Program-made: the position numbers and the translations under genes | In this document: piece by piece, positions 24,135 through 34,315 of the stretch | Position numbering within the stretch: the stretch's first letter is position 1 | Layout: every line of letters begins with the position of its first letter | From: an uncultured Bacilli bacterium | Lineage (GTDB): Bacteria; Bacillota_I; Bacilli_A; RF39; UBA660 | Reading direction: 5' to 3' | NCBI GenBank assembly: GCA_947629375.1 | Contig: CANRDN010000003.1 | Coordinates: 31,452 to 95,451 of the forward strand | DNA: 64,000 bases | Notes under the pieces: model-generated | What the model was told of the DNA's origin: nothing | Database searches by the model: none | Seen by the model: the letters and a program-made list of their open reading frames with translations, nothing else

Positions 24135-24577
24135 TGAAGTTAAATGAATTAGAAAAAAATTTAAATGCTACTCACAGAAGAAAAATAGTTGGACGTGGTA
24201 GAGGTTCAGGTTTAGGTAAAACAAGTGGTAAAGGTCACAAAGGTCAAAATGCAAGAAGTGGTGGAGGAGTAAGAGCTGTATTCGAAGGAGGACAAACTCC
24301 ATTATATAGACGTCTTCCAAAGAGAGGATTCAGTAACTATGAATTCAAAACTACTTATGCAACAATTAATGTTAGCGATCTAAATAGATTTGACAACGGT
24401 ACAGTTGTAACACCTGCTTTATTAAAAGAAGTAGGACTTGTTAAAAATCAATTAGATGGTATAAAAGTTTTAGGAAATGGAAACTTAGAAAAGAAATTAA
24501 CTGTTCAAGCTCATAAATTTTCTAAAACAGCAGTAGAAAAGATTGAAAAGTCAGGAAGTAAAATAGAGGTGATGTAA
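24134..24577 (+). CDS. rplO: 50S ribosomal protein L15
   Basis: 147 residues. The glycine-rich N-terminal extension [21 protein letters not shown] is complete, as is [15 protein letters not shown]. It follows rpsE directly; in most Bacillota rpmD (L30) would lie between the two. Confidence 0.98.
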   Translation: MKLNELEKNLNATHRRKIVGRGRGSGLGKTSGKGHKGQNARSGGGVRAVFEGGQTPLYRRLPKRGFSNYEFKTTYATINVSDLNRFDNGTVVTPALLKEVGLVKNQLDGIKVLGNGNLEKKLTVQAHKFSKTAVEKIEKSGSKIEVM

Positions 24578-24578
24578 T

Positions 24579-25838
24579 ATGTTTCAAGCATTGAAACAAT
24601 TATCTGCACCTACAAACAAAGATTTAAGAGCAAGAATATATTTTACGTTAGGTGTATTAGCCCTATTCATAATAGGAACTTATGTACAAATACCTGGTAC
24701 TCCTAATTTGGATATTGATTCAACAGTACTTGGAACACTTAATTCCTTTACTGGTGGAGCTATGCAAAAGTTCTCAATATTTTCCTTAGGAGTAACGCCA
24801 TATATCACTGCGTCTATCATAGTTCAATTACTTCAGATGGATATTATTCCATACTTTAGTGAACTTAAAGATGAAGGACCAACAGGTCGTCAAAAAATAA
24901 ATAAGATAACAAGATATATGGGAATTATATTTGCTTTTATTGAAGGTTTCATATTTGCAATTGCATTCCTTGGTAAGAAATCTACTATGGATTATATGTA
25001 TGTTGCAACTGTTATAACAGCTGGAACGGCATTCTTATTATGGCTTGGGGATCAAATAACTCAAAAAGGTATAGGAAATGGTGTGTCATTAATAATTATG
25101 GCAGGTATTATTGCGACACTTCCATCAACATTCGTGACAGTTTTCGAAGAACTAGTATTAAGTGGTAGTTATGCTAACTGGCTTGGTATACTTATGTTTG
25201 TTCTATTTGTAATAGTTTACTTCGCTGTAGTAATCGGAGTAATCTTTATGGAGGAAGCTGAAAGACGAATTCAAATTCAATATGCAAATAAATCTACATT
25301 TGGTAATAATCAATCATATATGCCAATAAAGATTAATACTGCCGGAGTAATCCCAGTAATATTTGCATCAAGTTTATTAACAATTCCTGCAGTTATTGCA
25401 CAATTTGTTAAAAATGAAGGATTTATAAATTTTGTAAATGAATATTTAAATTATACTAAACCAGTAGGTTTTGCATTATTTGTAGTATTCATATACTTCT
25501 TTGCATACTTCTATACATTTATTCAATTAAGACCAGAGGAACTTGCAAAGAATTTAAAAGAAAATGGTGGATTTATTCCAGGAGTAAGACCTGGTAAAGA
25601 CACTGAAGATTATATTTCAAAAACATTATCAAGACTTACAGTTTTTGGAGCATTATTCTTAGTAGTAATTGCATCTCTTCCAATTTTATTCTCTACTTTA
25701 ACTGATCTTCCACCTGAAGTTTCAATTGGAGGAACTAGCTTACTAATCGTTGTAGGTGTTGCACTTGAAACTTATAGACAATTAGAGGGAAGTTTGGTTA
25801 CAAGAAATTATAAGAAAGGATATACGGGAAGAAGATGA
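24579..25838 (+). CDS. secY: Preprotein translocase channel subunit SecY
   Basis: 419 residues with about ten membrane helices. IPGTPNLD-type first loop, SIFSLGVTPYITASIIVQLL (plug and helix 2 region), and the C-terminal cytoplasmic loop IRPEELA-like motif (here QLRPEELAKNLKENGGFIPGVRPGK) are in family order. It forms the SecYEG channel used by the many signal-peptide proteins in this window. Its end overlaps adk by 4 bases (ATGA). Confidence 0.97.
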   Translation: MFQALKQLSAPTNKDLRARIYFTLGVLALFIIGTYVQIPGTPNLDIDSTVLGTLNSFTGGAMQKFSIFSLGVTPYITASIIVQLLQMDIIPYFSELKDEGPTGRQKINKITRYMGIIFAFIEGFIFAIAFLGKKSTMDYMYVATVITAGTAFLLWLGDQITQKGIGNGVSLIIMAGIIATLPSTFVTVFEELVLSGSYANWLGILMFVLFVIVYFAVVIGVIFMEEAERRIQIQYANKSTFGNNQSYMPIKINTAGVIPVIFASSLLTIPAVIAQFVKNEGFINFVNEYLNYTKPVGFALFVVFIYFFAYFYTFIQLRPEELAKNLKENGGFIPGVRPGKDTEDYISKTLSRLTVFGALFLVVIASLPILFSTLTDLPPEVSIGGTSLLIVVGVALETYRQLEGSLVTRNYKKGYTGRR

Positions 25839-26503
25839 AAAATTTAATTTTATTAGCAGTGCAAGGTGCTGGAAAAGGTACACTTGCTAAAATGCTTAAA
25901 GAAAGATATGGATATGTTCATATCTCTATGGGAGACATTTTAAGAGAAAGAGCAGCAGTTCAAGATGAATTAGGAAATCAAATAAAGAATATGATCGATA
26001 ATGGTATATTTGTTCCTAATGATATAATCTTTGAAGCTATCGAATACAAGATTACAAGTGATGAATGTAAGAATGGTTATATATTAGATGGTTTCCCAAG
26101 AAACTTAGAGCAAGCTAAAGGTTACGATGATTTACTTAAAAAGTTAAATAAAGATTTAGGGGTAGTTATCAATATGACAATACCTAATGATTTATTGACT
26201 CAAAGAATTATCGGAAGAAGACAATGTAGAGATTGTGGTGCTATATACAATGTGTATAGTGATAAAATGAAACCACAAAAAGATGGTGTATGTGATAAGT
26301 GTGGTGGAGAGTTATATCAAAGAGATGATGATAACGAAGAAGCTATGAAAACAAGAGTAGATACATACTTTAAAGTAACTGCACCAATTATTGATTACTA
26401 CAAAGACAAAGGCGTTTTATATGAAGTAGAATCTATTGATTCTTCAAAGACATTTGAAGAAGTAGTTGAGATATTAAGATCTCTAGGTGACAAAGTTGAT
26501 TAA
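25835..26503 (+). CDS. adk: Adenylate kinase with variant P-loop
   Basis: 222 residues. It converts ATP + AMP to 2 ADP. The LID domain has a zinc site with four Cys (CRDCGAIYN…CDKCGG, about 129-152), and DGFPRN and the RxDD-type arginines are present. The P-loop is AVQGAGKGT (about 8-16), where nearly all family members read GPPGAGKGT, so the first Gly and both Pro are replaced while GxGKGT is kept. The operon place between secY and map is the standard one, so this is the true housekeeping enzyme and should be active. Confidence 0.95.
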   Translation: MKNLILLAVQGAGKGTLAKMLKERYGYVHISMGDILRERAAVQDELGNQIKNMIDNGIFVPNDIIFEAIEYKITSDECKNGYILDGFPRNLEQAKGYDDLLKKLNKDLGVVINMTIPNDLLTQRIIGRRQCRDCGAIYNVYSDKMKPQKDGVCDKCGGELYQRDDDNEEAMKTRVDTYFKVTAPIIDYYKDKGVLYEVESIDSSKTFEEVVEILRSLGDKVD

Positions 26504-27245
26504 CATAAAAAGTGATCATGAAATAGAATTATTAAGGATTGCTGGTAGAATTGTTTATGAGACACACCAATATTTGAAACCTTATATAAAAGAAGGAATT
26601 ACAACTTTAGAGCTAGATAGATTAGCTGAAGACTTCATAAGAAGTAAAGGAGCAACTCCTTCTTGCAAAGGTTATCATGGTTTTCCAGCAACACTTTGTA
26701 CAAGTATCAATGATGAAGTTGTACACGGAATTCCAAGTAAGCGCAAATTGAAAAATGGTGATATAATAACTCTCGATATTTGTGCTTGTTATAAAGGATA
26801 TCACGGAGATTCTGCTTGGACATATAAAGTAGGAGAAGTATCAAAAGAAGTTTCTAAATTGATGGAAGGAACTCATGAAGCTTTGTTTGCAGGACTTGCA
26901 ATGGTAAAGCCTGGAAACAGAATTGGGGATATTTCAAATGCTGTAGAAACTGTTGCAAACAAATATCATCTTGGAGTAGTTCGTGAACTTTGTGGACACG
27001 GTGTTGGACACGAGTTGCATGAGGACCCAGACATACCTAATTATGGAAAACCTGCTCGTGGACCACTTATTAAAGAGGGTATGGTATTTGCAGTAGAACC
27101 AATGTTGAATTTAGGTTCAAGAGATGTGTGTATGTTAGATGATGGTTGGACAATTGTTACATACGATGAAAAACCTTCAGCTCACTTTGAACACACGGTT
27201 CTTGTTACTAAAGATGGATATGAAATATTGACGACTGGAGAGTGA
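26496..27245 (+). CDS. map: Methionine aminopeptidase, type I
   Basis: About 249 residues from TTG 26496 ([17 protein letters not shown]), chosen because AGGTGA at 26485-26490 is correctly placed; GTG 26487 would destroy that spacing. Metal ligands are visible: Asp in [16 protein letters not shown] (two Asp), His in [12 protein letters not shown], Glu in AVEPMLN, and Glu in HFEHTVLV. It removes the initiator Met from new proteins. Overlaps adk by 8 bases. Confidence 0.96.
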   Translation: MINIKSDHEIELLRIAGRIVYETHQYLKPYIKEGITTLELDRLAEDFIRSKGATPSCKGYHGFPATLCTSINDEVVHGIPSKRKLKNGDIITLDICACYKGYHGDSAWTYKVGEVSKEVSKLMEGTHEALFAGLAMVKPGNRIGDISNAVETVANKYHLGVVRELCGHGVGHELHEDPDIPNYGKPARGPLIKEGMVFAVEPMLNLGSRDVCMLDDGWTIVTYDEKPSAHFEHTVLVTKDGYEILTTGE

Positions 27246-27249
27246 TGAT

Positions 27250-27468
27250 ATGGCAAAAGAAGATACAATCGAAATAGAAGGTAAAGTTCTAGAAATCATT
27301 CCGGGTGGAAAATTTAAAGTTCAACTTGAGAATGGTCACATTGTGGAAGCTCACGTTTCTGGTAAAATCCGTATGAATTACATCCGCATTTTACCGGGAG
27401 ATACCGTAATGTTAGAACTATCACCTTATGACTTAACACGTGGGCGTATTACCTATAGAAAACCATAG
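27250..27468 (+). CDS. infA: Translation initiation factor IF-1
   Basis: 72 residues, a single S1/OB fold: [30 protein letters not shown] and [21 protein letters not shown]. It blocks the A site during initiation. Five bases after map, in the usual infA-rpmJ-rpsM order. Confidence 0.98.
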   Translation: MAKEDTIEIEGKVLEIIPGGKFKVQLENGHIVEAHVSGKIRMNYIRILPGDTVMLELSPYDLTRGRITYRKP

Positions 27469-27479
27469 GAGGGATAAAA

Positions 27480-27593
27480 ATGAAAGTTAAAGCATCAGTT
27501 AAAAAGATGTGCGAAAAATGTAAAATCGTTAAACGTAAAGGTAAAGTAATGGTTATTTGTGAAAATCCAAAACACAAACAAAAACAAGGATAA
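27480..27593 (+). CDS. rpmJ: 50S ribosomal protein L36
   Basis: 37 residues, [19 protein letters not shown]…[13 protein letters not shown]. It has the zinc site Cys11, Cys14, Cys27 and His32, the C+ form. GGAGGG just before the ATG. Too short for many gene callers but unmistakable and in its standard place. Confidence 0.98.
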   Translation: MKVKASVKKMCEKCKIVKRKGKVMVICENPKHKQKQG

Positions 27594-27610
27594 TGGAAGG
27601 AGAGTAATTT

Positions 27611-27976
27611 ATGGCTCGTATTAAAGGTGTAGATATTCCTAATGATAAGCAAGTTGAGACTTCAATAACTTATATTTATGGAATAGGTAGAAACTTAGCA
27701 AAAACTATTGTTACTAATGCAAAAGTTGATGGTAGCAAAAGAGTAAAAGATTTAGATAACGATGAATTAACTAGATTACGTGATGAAATATCTAAGTATG
27801 TAGTTGAGGGAGATTTAAGACGTGAAGTTAATATGAACATTAAAACTAAAATGGAAATCAACTCATACCAAGGAACTCGTCATAAAAAAGGATTACCTGT
27901 TAGAGGACAAAGCACTAGAAGTAATGCTAGAACTCGTAAAGGAAAAGGTAAGACTATAGCTAATAAAAAGAAATAA
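27611..27976 (+). CDS. rpsM: 30S ribosomal protein S13
   Basis: 121 residues. [25 protein letters not shown] at the start and the C-terminal RGLPVRGQ-type motif (here [20 protein letters not shown]). It touches tRNA and L5 in the bridge between subunits. Confidence 0.98.
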   Translation: MARIKGVDIPNDKQVETSITYIYGIGRNLAKTIVTNAKVDGSKRVKDLDNDELTRLRDEISKYVVEGDLRREVNMNIKTKMEINSYQGTRHKKGLPVRGQSTRSNARTRKGKGKTIANKKK

Positions 27977-27997
27977 TAGTTAAAGGAGGATAAAGAT

Positions 27998-28381
27998 ATG
28001 GCTTACAAAACTAGAAAGAAAAAAGTCAAGAAAAATGTTCCTGAAGGTGTAGCACATATTCATTCAACATTTAATAATACAATAACTACAATAACTGATA
28101 AAGATGGTCAAGTAGTATCTTGGTCTAGTAGTGGAGCAATCGGTTACAAAGGTAGTAAAAAATCAACTCCATTTGCTGCAGGAATGGCTGCTGAAGCTGC
28201 AGGAAAAACAGCATACGATTTAGGTATGAGAAAAATAGAAGTTAATGTTAAAGGTTTAGGACCTGGAAGAGAAACTGCTATAAGATCACTTCAAACAGCA
28301 GGACTTGAGATAACTTCTATAACAGATGTAACACCAATACCACATAATGGATGTCGTCCACCAAAACGTCCTCGTGGTTAG
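27998..28381 (+). CDS. rpsK: 30S ribosomal protein S11
   Basis: 127 residues. [18 protein letters not shown] and the C-terminal [13 protein letters not shown] are diagnostic. rpsD does not follow; rpoA does, as in Bacillota where rpsD lies elsewhere. Confidence 0.98.
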   Translation: MAYKTRKKKVKKNVPEGVAHIHSTFNNTITTITDKDGQVVSWSSSGAIGYKGSKKSTPFAAGMAAEAAGKTAYDLGMRKIEVNVKGLGPGRETAIRSLQTAGLEITSITDVTPIPHNGCRPPKRPRG

Positions 28382-28408
28382 TGATAAAGGAAAAAAGGAG
28401 GTAGTTTC

Positions 28409-29359
28409 ATGATTGAATTTGAAAAACCAAACTATAAAATTACAGATTATGTAGAAAGTAATTTTTATGGAAAATTTGAAATCGAACCACTTGAAAGAGG
28501 ATTCGGTACAACTTTAGGAAACGCATTAAGACGTGTAATGTTATCAAGCCTTCCAGGAAGTGCTTTAAGTAGTGTTAAAATAGAAGGAGTTTTACACGAA
28601 TTTCAAACTATTGAAGGTGTAGTAGAAGATGTTACTACAATAATATTAAATTTAAAACAAGTAGTAATTAAGAATCATTCTAATGAAGGAAAAGTAGTTA
28701 AAATAAACGCTACAAATGAAGGACCTGTAACAGCAGGTGACATTGAACACGATGCAGATATCGAAATTGTTAATCCAGATTTAGTAATTGCAAATGTTGC
28801 TAAGGGTGGAAAACTTATAATGGAAATGACTGTATCAAACGGAAGAGGATATGTTAGAAGCGAAGAAAACAAAAAACTTCTTGATATTAAGAAAGTTGGA
28901 GTTATTGCTATCGACTCATTATTCTCACCAATAGAAAGAATTTCATATGATGTTGAACCAGCTCGTGTTGGTCAAAATGAAACTTATGACAAGTTAATAT
29001 TAAATGTTTGGACAAATGGTTCTATGAAACCAGAAGAAGCAATTGCACTTGCTTCAAGAATTTTAATTGAACATTTCAATATTCTTACTAATTTAAGTAA
29101 CATTGCTGATATGACTGGAATGATGATTGAAAAAACTGAAGATCCAAAAGTTAAAGCATTAGAAACTACTATTGAAGATTTAGATTTCTCAGTAAGAGCT
29201 TATAATTGCTTAAAGAGAGCAAATATACATACATTACAAGATTTAGTTAATATGAGTGAAAGTGATATGATGAAGATTCGTAATTTAGGTAAGAAATCAC
29301 TTAAAGAGGTATTAGATAAAGTTCGTGACCTTGGACTTGTATTACGTAATGACGATTAG
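28409..29359 (+). CDS. rpoA: RNA polymerase alpha subunit
   Basis: 316 residues. The N-terminal assembly domain has [23 protein letters not shown] (about 27-49). The C-terminal domain has [22 protein letters not shown] and [11 protein letters not shown] (about 245-300), which binds UP elements and activators. Complete and typical. Confidence 0.99.
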   Translation: MIEFEKPNYKITDYVESNFYGKFEIEPLERGFGTTLGNALRRVMLSSLPGSALSSVKIEGVLHEFQTIEGVVEDVTTIILNLKQVVIKNHSNEGKVVKINATNEGPVTAGDIEHDADIEIVNPDLVIANVAKGGKLIMEMTVSNGRGYVRSEENKKLLDIKKVGVIAIDSLFSPIERISYDVEPARVGQNETYDKLILNVWTNGSMKPEEAIALASRILIEHFNILTNLSNIADMTGMMIEKTEDPKVKALETTIEDLDFSVRAYNCLKRANIHTLQDLVNMSESDMMKIRNLGKKSLKEVLDKVRDLGLVLRNDD

Positions 29360-29373
29360 TAAGGAGGATACGT

Positions 29374-29718
29374 ATGGCATATAGAAAATTAGGAGTAGAT
29401 ACAAAACATAGAAGAAGTATGCTTGCTAATTTAACAAAAGAAGTTATTATGAATGGTAAAATTACTACTACTGAAACTAGAGCTAAAGAAGTTCGTAAGT
29501 TTGTTGATAAAATGATTACTTATGGAAAAAATGGTGATTTAGTATCTAGAAGAAAAGCACTTGCTTTCCTACAAAATGATACAGAAGTAGTTAAAAAAGT
29601 TTTTGATGAATTAGCTGTTAAGTATGCTACTAGAAATGGTGGATATACAAAAGTATTAAAACTTGATGAAAGACGTGGAGATAACGCTTTAATGGCAGTA
29701 TTATCTCTAGTAGATTAA
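29374..29718 (+). CDS. rplQ: 50S ribosomal protein L17
   Basis: 114 residues. [20 protein letters not shown] and the C-terminal [26 protein letters not shown]. Last gene of the large operon, closed by a strong hairpin. Confidence 0.98.
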   Translation: MAYRKLGVDTKHRRSMLANLTKEVIMNGKITTTETRAKEVRKFVDKMITYGKNGDLVSRRKALAFLQNDTEVVKKVFDELAVKYATRNGGYTKVLKLDERRGDNALMAVLSLVD

Positions 29719-29740
29719 GGCTTGGAAACAAGTCTTTTTT
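29717..29740 (+). terminator. Terminator of the ribosomal-protein operon
   Basis: AAGGCTTG (29717-29724), GAAA tetraloop, CAAGTCTT (29729-29736), then T run. Confidence 0.9.
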
Positions 29741-29741
29741 A

Positions 29742-29769
29742 TTGTAAAAAAAATTGTAATGTGTATAAT
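29742..29769 (+). promoter_or_regulatory. Promoter of the first tandem anchored protein
   Basis: TTGTAA (29742-29747), 16 bases, TATAAT (29764-29769), directly after the rplQ terminator. Confidence 0.7.
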
Positions 29770-29790
29770 TATAATTAGCGAGGTGAACAT

Positions 29791-31155
29791 ATGAAAAAGG
29801 GATTGTTAGTAGGGGGTATTTCAACGGTTGCAGTTTTATTTATTGCACTGGGTACATTTTTTATAATGAATGGTGGTTCTGAAAAAGTAAATGTTACATC
29901 TGGTACCAAAGCATTAGAATATGCAATGAACAGGGTATTAGATGACGACAACAGCTTTAGCTTTTTACCATTCGATGGTGCTACATTTACTGATGAGTCA
30001 ATGATTTATGTTACAACGGACACGACTATAGGTGATAACTATATTAAAGGAGATTTAGCCTTTAAATTAGATAATAGTGAAATCTACTTTAATGGCAATA
30101 TGAGTAGTAGTAATAATTCACTTGAAAATACACTCCTTTATTTAACAGATGAAAATGTATATGTTAAAAAAGATGGTAGTGTACTTGTAAGAATTCCTAC
30201 AGAAGATTATATTGAAAACATTGGAGAAGGACCAATAAAAAATTTAAAAAACATTTTTAGATCATTAATAATGGTAATAAGAATGTTAAATAACGCACCA
30301 TCAGAAAGACTAGGAGATTTATTTAATGAATCAATTGAAGAAACAGTTAAAGAATCTTTATTTAATGAATCAAAGGTTGATATAGAATTAGGTGAAAAAG
30401 TATACAGTACAACAAAATGGGAACTAGATATTAATGAAAAATTAGTATATGAAATTTTATACAATTTTATTGGAAAGATACAAAAAGATGATGAGGCTTT
30501 AAATGATATAGAAAATATCTACGATGAATTAGTAGATATATTTGGAATGTTTGACTATGACTTTGATGATGTAGATGTTAAAGAATTAATTAAGAATTTT
30601 GATACTAGCAAGCCAGTAGAAGCATCAAATGAATCTTTTGGAACTTTAGTATTTTATGGAAGCGGTGGGGATTTAGTTCGCACAGAACTTAATATAAAAA
30701 ATGACGGACAGTTTGTAGGTATTGCTCTAAATCACTATGAAAATTCTAAAAAATATGATAATTATGAAGTTGTTTTATTATCTGGAACAATGGAAGTTAT
30801 GAAGATTAAGTTAGTAGGAACAGGTTATAACAAATATGACTATGATGTAACTGCTGTAGGGCAAAAACTATTATCTGGAACACTTGTAAATACCAATAAG
30901 CAGTTTAAATTAACGGCAAAATATTCTCAAGATGGTAATGGCTTTAATATAGAATACACAAGAGAAGTAGTAAAAGATAATAAAGAAGAAAAAGTAACGA
31001 TAAAAGGAACTTTTGAAGAAGACGGAGAACAAGAGGTACTGGACTCAAAAAGCACAATTTATGTAGATAAAAAAGTAGATCAAAAACAATTTGAAAAGAG
31101 TAAACTTTATACTGATTTAACTGAAAAAGAAAAAGAAGATTTTGCAAATTTTTAA
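29791..31155 (+). CDS. Membrane-anchored extracytoplasmic protein, first of a tandem pair
   Basis: 454 residues. An N-terminal membrane helix (about 5-28) carries an extracytoplasmic region that begins TSGTKALEYAMNRVL and is rich in Asp, Asn, Glu and strands. I do not recognise a catalytic motif. The next gene encodes a paralogue with the same layout (TGTKALEMAMGNLS) and similar C-terminal segments (…SGTLVNTNKQFKLTAKYS against …TGTSTKTDTKYEVKLS). The repeated 'amphipathic strand' content resembles lipoprotein sorting or LolA-like folds, but this is only a resemblance. It ends without a strong terminator. Confidence 0.6.
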   Translation: MKKGLLVGGISTVAVLFIALGTFFIMNGGSEKVNVTSGTKALEYAMNRVLDDDNSFSFLPFDGATFTDESMIYVTTDTTIGDNYIKGDLAFKLDNSEIYFNGNMSSSNNSLENTLLYLTDENVYVKKDGSVLVRIPTEDYIENIGEGPIKNLKNIFRSLIMVIRMLNNAPSERLGDLFNESIEETVKESLFNESKVDIELGEKVYSTTKWELDINEKLVYEILYNFIGKIQKDDEALNDIENIYDELVDIFGMFDYDFDDVDVKELIKNFDTSKPVEASNESFGTLVFYGSGGDLVRTELNIKNDGQFVGIALNHYENSKKYDNYEVVLLSGTMEVMKIKLVGTGYNKYDYDVTAVGQKLLSGTLVNTNKQFKLTAKYSQDGNGFNIEYTREVVKDNKEEKVTIKGTFEEDGEQEVLDSKSTIYVDKKVDQKQFEKSKLYTDLTEKEKEDFANF

Positions 31156-31219
31156 AGATTTGATAATTTTATTACTATGAAGAGAAAAATGTATTATAAT
31201 ATAATATAGAGGTGGTTGT

Positions 31220-32626
31220 ATGAAGAAGAAAACATTAGCGTGCATAATTACTTTAGTTGCTGTCGTATGCATTGCTGTAGGAGCTTTCCTATTATTTAAT
31301 AAGGAAACAATGACAGGAACTAAAGCATTAGAAATGGCTATGGGTAACTTAAGCTCAGATGTTAGATCCGTTAGAGACAATTTTTCTCCAACTAATCGTT
31401 TAGCATTTGATAAGACAAAAAAATATAATGTTGTTATGAATCTTAAAACTGAAGGAACAGATGCTGACTCTGATTTAAATCTTGATATGTATTATGATTC
31501 AACTAACAATTTAGCATTATTAAACGAAGAGGGAGTTGCTGATGGAGAAAGTGGGAAGGCTTCTCTATACTTTGAAAACAATAAGTTATATTACAAAAAA
31601 GGTGATGCTTCTCAATATCTTTATATTGATTTAAATGAAGCTGGAGAATTAGAAGGACTTGATTTACCAATTGATTTTGATTCTCTTGATCAATTACTTG
31701 ATCCAAACTACAGTCTATTAGATAACGAACAAATTAAAACAATTAAAAAATATTTGAAGAAAGCTATATTAGATAATGTTAAAGATGATGATTTCAAAGA
31801 AGAAACAAAAGATTTAACATTAGGTGGTGCAAAACATAGTGCAAAGAAATACACTTTAAAAGTAACTCAAAAAATGTTTAAAAATATTCTTGTGTCATTC
31901 TTAGAAAACATTAAGAAAGATAAAGAATTAGTTAAGAACATTGGTGAAGGATTCTTTAATGATTTAATGAATGCTATTACTAATGTAGAGTTAGATGATA
32001 CTGATTTTGCTGCATTACCAATGGCTAATGAAACAACTGATGAAGTAAACAATTTTGAAATCGTATTAGACCAATTAATCGATGCTCTTAAGAGTGAAGA
32101 AGCAACAAATGATAAAATATTTGACTTTATAATGTATGTAGAAGATGAAGATTTAATTAGATATGAAATATCTGTTACTTCCGATGAACAAACTTTTGGA
32201 ATTATCTTCAGTAATTATGAAAATAAATCTGGATTCAATAATAAAGAAATGTCTTTAGTAAGCAGTGGAAGTGAATTATTAAGTTTAAAAATACTTGGAA
32301 CCAGCAAGACAAGTAGTAGTATTGAAGTTATTGCAATGGGAACAAGTTTAATAACAGGAACTTCTACAAAAACTGATACTAAATATGAAGTTAAATTAAG
32401 TACTGGTGAATTAGAAGGAAACAAACTTGATTTCAACTACACAAATGAATATGATAAGAATACTAAAGAAGAAAAAATAAACTTCTCTATGAGTGTTTCT
32501 ACTGAAAGTGAAGAAGGAACAGAGAATTATGAAATGACTGCTGAAGCTACTGCTAAAGAAATAGATGAAATGCCTAAAGTTGATGTTTCAAACAGTGTAC
32601 CTGGTAGAATAGAGGACTTACAATAG
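31220..32626 (+). CDS. Membrane-anchored extracytoplasmic protein, second of a tandem pair
   Basis: 468 residues, a paralogue of the preceding gene. N-terminal anchor (about 5-25), then an acidic extracytoplasmic region. A probable own promoter is TTACTA, 17 bases, TATAAT just before it, so the two can be expressed separately. A GGTGG ribosome site precedes the ATG. Function unknown; the pair probably arose by tandem duplication followed by strong divergence. Confidence 0.6.
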   Translation: MKKKTLACIITLVAVVCIAVGAFLLFNKETMTGTKALEMAMGNLSSDVRSVRDNFSPTNRLAFDKTKKYNVVMNLKTEGTDADSDLNLDMYYDSTNNLALLNEEGVADGESGKASLYFENNKLYYKKGDASQYLYIDLNEAGELEGLDLPIDFDSLDQLLDPNYSLLDNEQIKTIKKYLKKAILDNVKDDDFKEETKDLTLGGAKHSAKKYTLKVTQKMFKNILVSFLENIKKDKELVKNIGEGFFNDLMNAITNVELDDTDFAALPMANETTDEVNNFEIVLDQLIDALKSEEATNDKIFDFIMYVEDEDLIRYEISVTSDEQTFGIIFSNYENKSGFNNKEMSLVSSGSELLSLKILGTSKTSSSIEVIAMGTSLITGTSTKTDTKYEVKLSTGELEGNKLDFNYTNEYDKNTKEEKINFSMSVSTESEEGTENYEMTAEATAKEIDEMPKVDVSNSVPGRIEDLQ

Positions 32627-32628
32627 TG

Positions 32629-32650
32629 AAAGGCTAGAAATAGCCTTTTT
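32629..32650 (+). terminator. Intrinsic terminator
   Basis: AAAGGCTA (32629-32636), GAAA loop, TAGCCTTT (32641-32648), T run. An extended -10 (TGCTATAAT) for the next gene follows within 20 bases. Confidence 0.88.
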
Positions 32651-32681
32651 ATTATGCTATAATTGTAACAGGAGGGATGTT

Positions 32682-33434
32682 ATGAAAGCTCTAATTACTG
32701 GCGCATCAAGTGGTATTGGTTATAGTTTTGCTAAATACTTAAGTTCTCTTGGATATGACTTAATACTTGTAGCAAGAGATAAAGAAAAACTTCAAAAAAT
32801 CCAGGATGAACTAAAAACTGATGTTAAAATTATTGTTGCAGATTTAGCTCAAGAATCAAAACTTAAAGAATTATATGTTCTTTGTAAAAATGACAACATT
32901 GACCTCTTAATTAATAATGCTGGATTTGGATTATTTGGTGAATTTAATTCTACTGATTTAAATACAGAATTAGATATGATTAATGTTAATATCAAAGCTG
33001 TCCATATTTTAACTAAATTATTTCTTAAAGATATGGTTAAAAGAGATTCAGGATGTATCTTAAATGTATCATCTAGTGCAAGTTTTCAAGCAGGACCTCT
33101 AATGGCAACATATTATGCTTCTAAGTCCTATGTTACAAAATTATCTGTAGCAATAAATGAGGAGTTAAGAAGAGCTAAATCAAAAGTTTATGTTAGTACA
33201 TTGTGTCCTGGTCCTGTAAAGACTAACTTCAATAAAGTTGCGGACGTCGAATTTGCAATGAAAGGTTTAGATAGTGACTATGTAGCAAAATATGCAATAA
33301 AGAAATTATTTAAAAAGAAAGTTGTTATTGTACCTGGTTTTAAAATGAAGGTGATATTATTCTTTAATAAGTTTGTGTCTACTAAATTTGGAGCCAAGGT
33401 TGTTTATAAAATCCAAAGGAGAAAGAGAAAGTAA
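32682..33434 (+). CDS. Short-chain dehydrogenase/reductase
   Basis: 250 residues. Rossmann motif TGASSGIG (residues 6-13), NNAG (about 81-84), catalytic Ser in NVSSSAS and YYASK (Tyr/Lys, about 147-151), then PGPVKTNF. This is the classical SDR fold of the YqjQ/DltE kind, NADP-preferring by the basic residue after strand 2 (ARDKEKL). The C-terminus is lengthened by a basic amphipathic helix (…NKFVSTKFGAKVVYKIQRRKRK) that may bind the membrane, suggesting a lipid substrate. Substrate unknown. Confidence 0.85.
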   Translation: MKALITGASSGIGYSFAKYLSSLGYDLILVARDKEKLQKIQDELKTDVKIIVADLAQESKLKELYVLCKNDNIDLLINNAGFGLFGEFNSTDLNTELDMINVNIKAVHILTKLFLKDMVKRDSGCILNVSSSASFQAGPLMATYYASKSYVTKLSVAINEELRRAKSKVYVSTLCPGPVKTNFNKVADVEFAMKGLDSDYVAKYAIKKLFKKKVVIVPGFKMKVILFFNKFVSTKFGAKVVYKIQRRKRK

Positions 33435-33499
33435 GAACACTACTTTTTCTTTTATTTTTTCAAAAAAAGTATATAATAGGCTTTATATGGAGTGGTTAT

Positions 33500-34315
33500 A
33501 TGAAGGAAACAATTTTAAATGTAGAAAATCTTTCAGTATCTTATGATAATCATAATATTATAGATGATATTAGTTTTAATCTTGATGAAAAAGGAATATA
33601 TGCTGTGTTATGTCCAAATAATTGTGGCAAGACGACACTTATAAAGGCCATAAGTGGTATAATCCGTTCAAATAGAGGTAAAATAAGTGTTAATAATATT
33701 ATTCTTTCAAAAGAAAATTTAAATAAATATATACTTGAAATATCAACTGTTTTAGAAGATATTGAAGAGCAGTTTATTACAGAAAATGTAAAAGACGAAT
33801 TGATGTTTCCCTTAATAAATTTAGGCTACTCGAAAGACAAAATTTCAAAAGCAATAAAGGAAGTTTCTAAAGTAGTTAAAGTAACTTCTTTACTAGATAA
33901 ACCTATTGACGATTTAACTTACTTTGAAAAAGTAAAAGTAATTTTAGCAGCATCTCTAGTTCATAAACCAAAATTACTTCTTATCGATGATATATTTAGA
34001 TCTTTAGATGAAGATGAAAAAGAAGAATTACATAAAATATTAAAAAAAATTAATGAAGAATTAGAAGTTACTATTTTATATACAACGAGTGATATAAGTG
34101 ACATAATAAACCTAGACCAAGTTATCTTATTATACGAAGGTAAAATAGAGTGCCAAGATTCTTATCAAAACATAATAATGAGAGATAATGAATTATCTAA
34201 AATGGGGTTTAAAGTGCCTTTGATGATTGACTTATCTAGAAAATTGCAATTTTATAACCTAGTTGACAAGATATATTACGATGAAGATGAGGTGATTGAT
34301 AAGTTATGGAAATAG
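33500..34315 (+). CDS. EcfA1-position ABC ATPase with degenerate motifs
   Basis: 271 residues with the overall shape of an energy-coupling-factor ATPase (ILNVENLSVSYDNHNIIDDIS at the start). Its place, after the rplQ cluster and before ecfA2-ecfT-truA, is that of ecfA1. Key motifs are eroded: Walker A is CPNNCGKTT instead of GPNGSGKST; the LSGGQ signature is LTYFE (about 138); Walker B reads LLLIDDIF with Asp in place of the catalytic Glu; the H-loop His is Ser (YTTSDI). ATP binding might survive through GKTT, but hydrolysis is doubtful. The frame is intact and codon use is ordinary, so this is a changed protein rather than a broken gene. Confidence 0.8.
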   Translation: MKETILNVENLSVSYDNHNIIDDISFNLDEKGIYAVLCPNNCGKTTLIKAISGIIRSNRGKISVNNIILSKENLNKYILEISTVLEDIEEQFITENVKDELMFPLINLGYSKDKISKAIKEVSKVVKVTSLLDKPIDDLTYFEKVKVILAASLVHKPKLLLIDDIFRSLDEDEKEELHKILKKINEELEVTILYTTSDISDIINLDQVILLYEGKIECQDSYQNIIMRDNELSKMGFKVPLMIDLSRKLQFYNLVDKIYYDEDEVIDKLWK

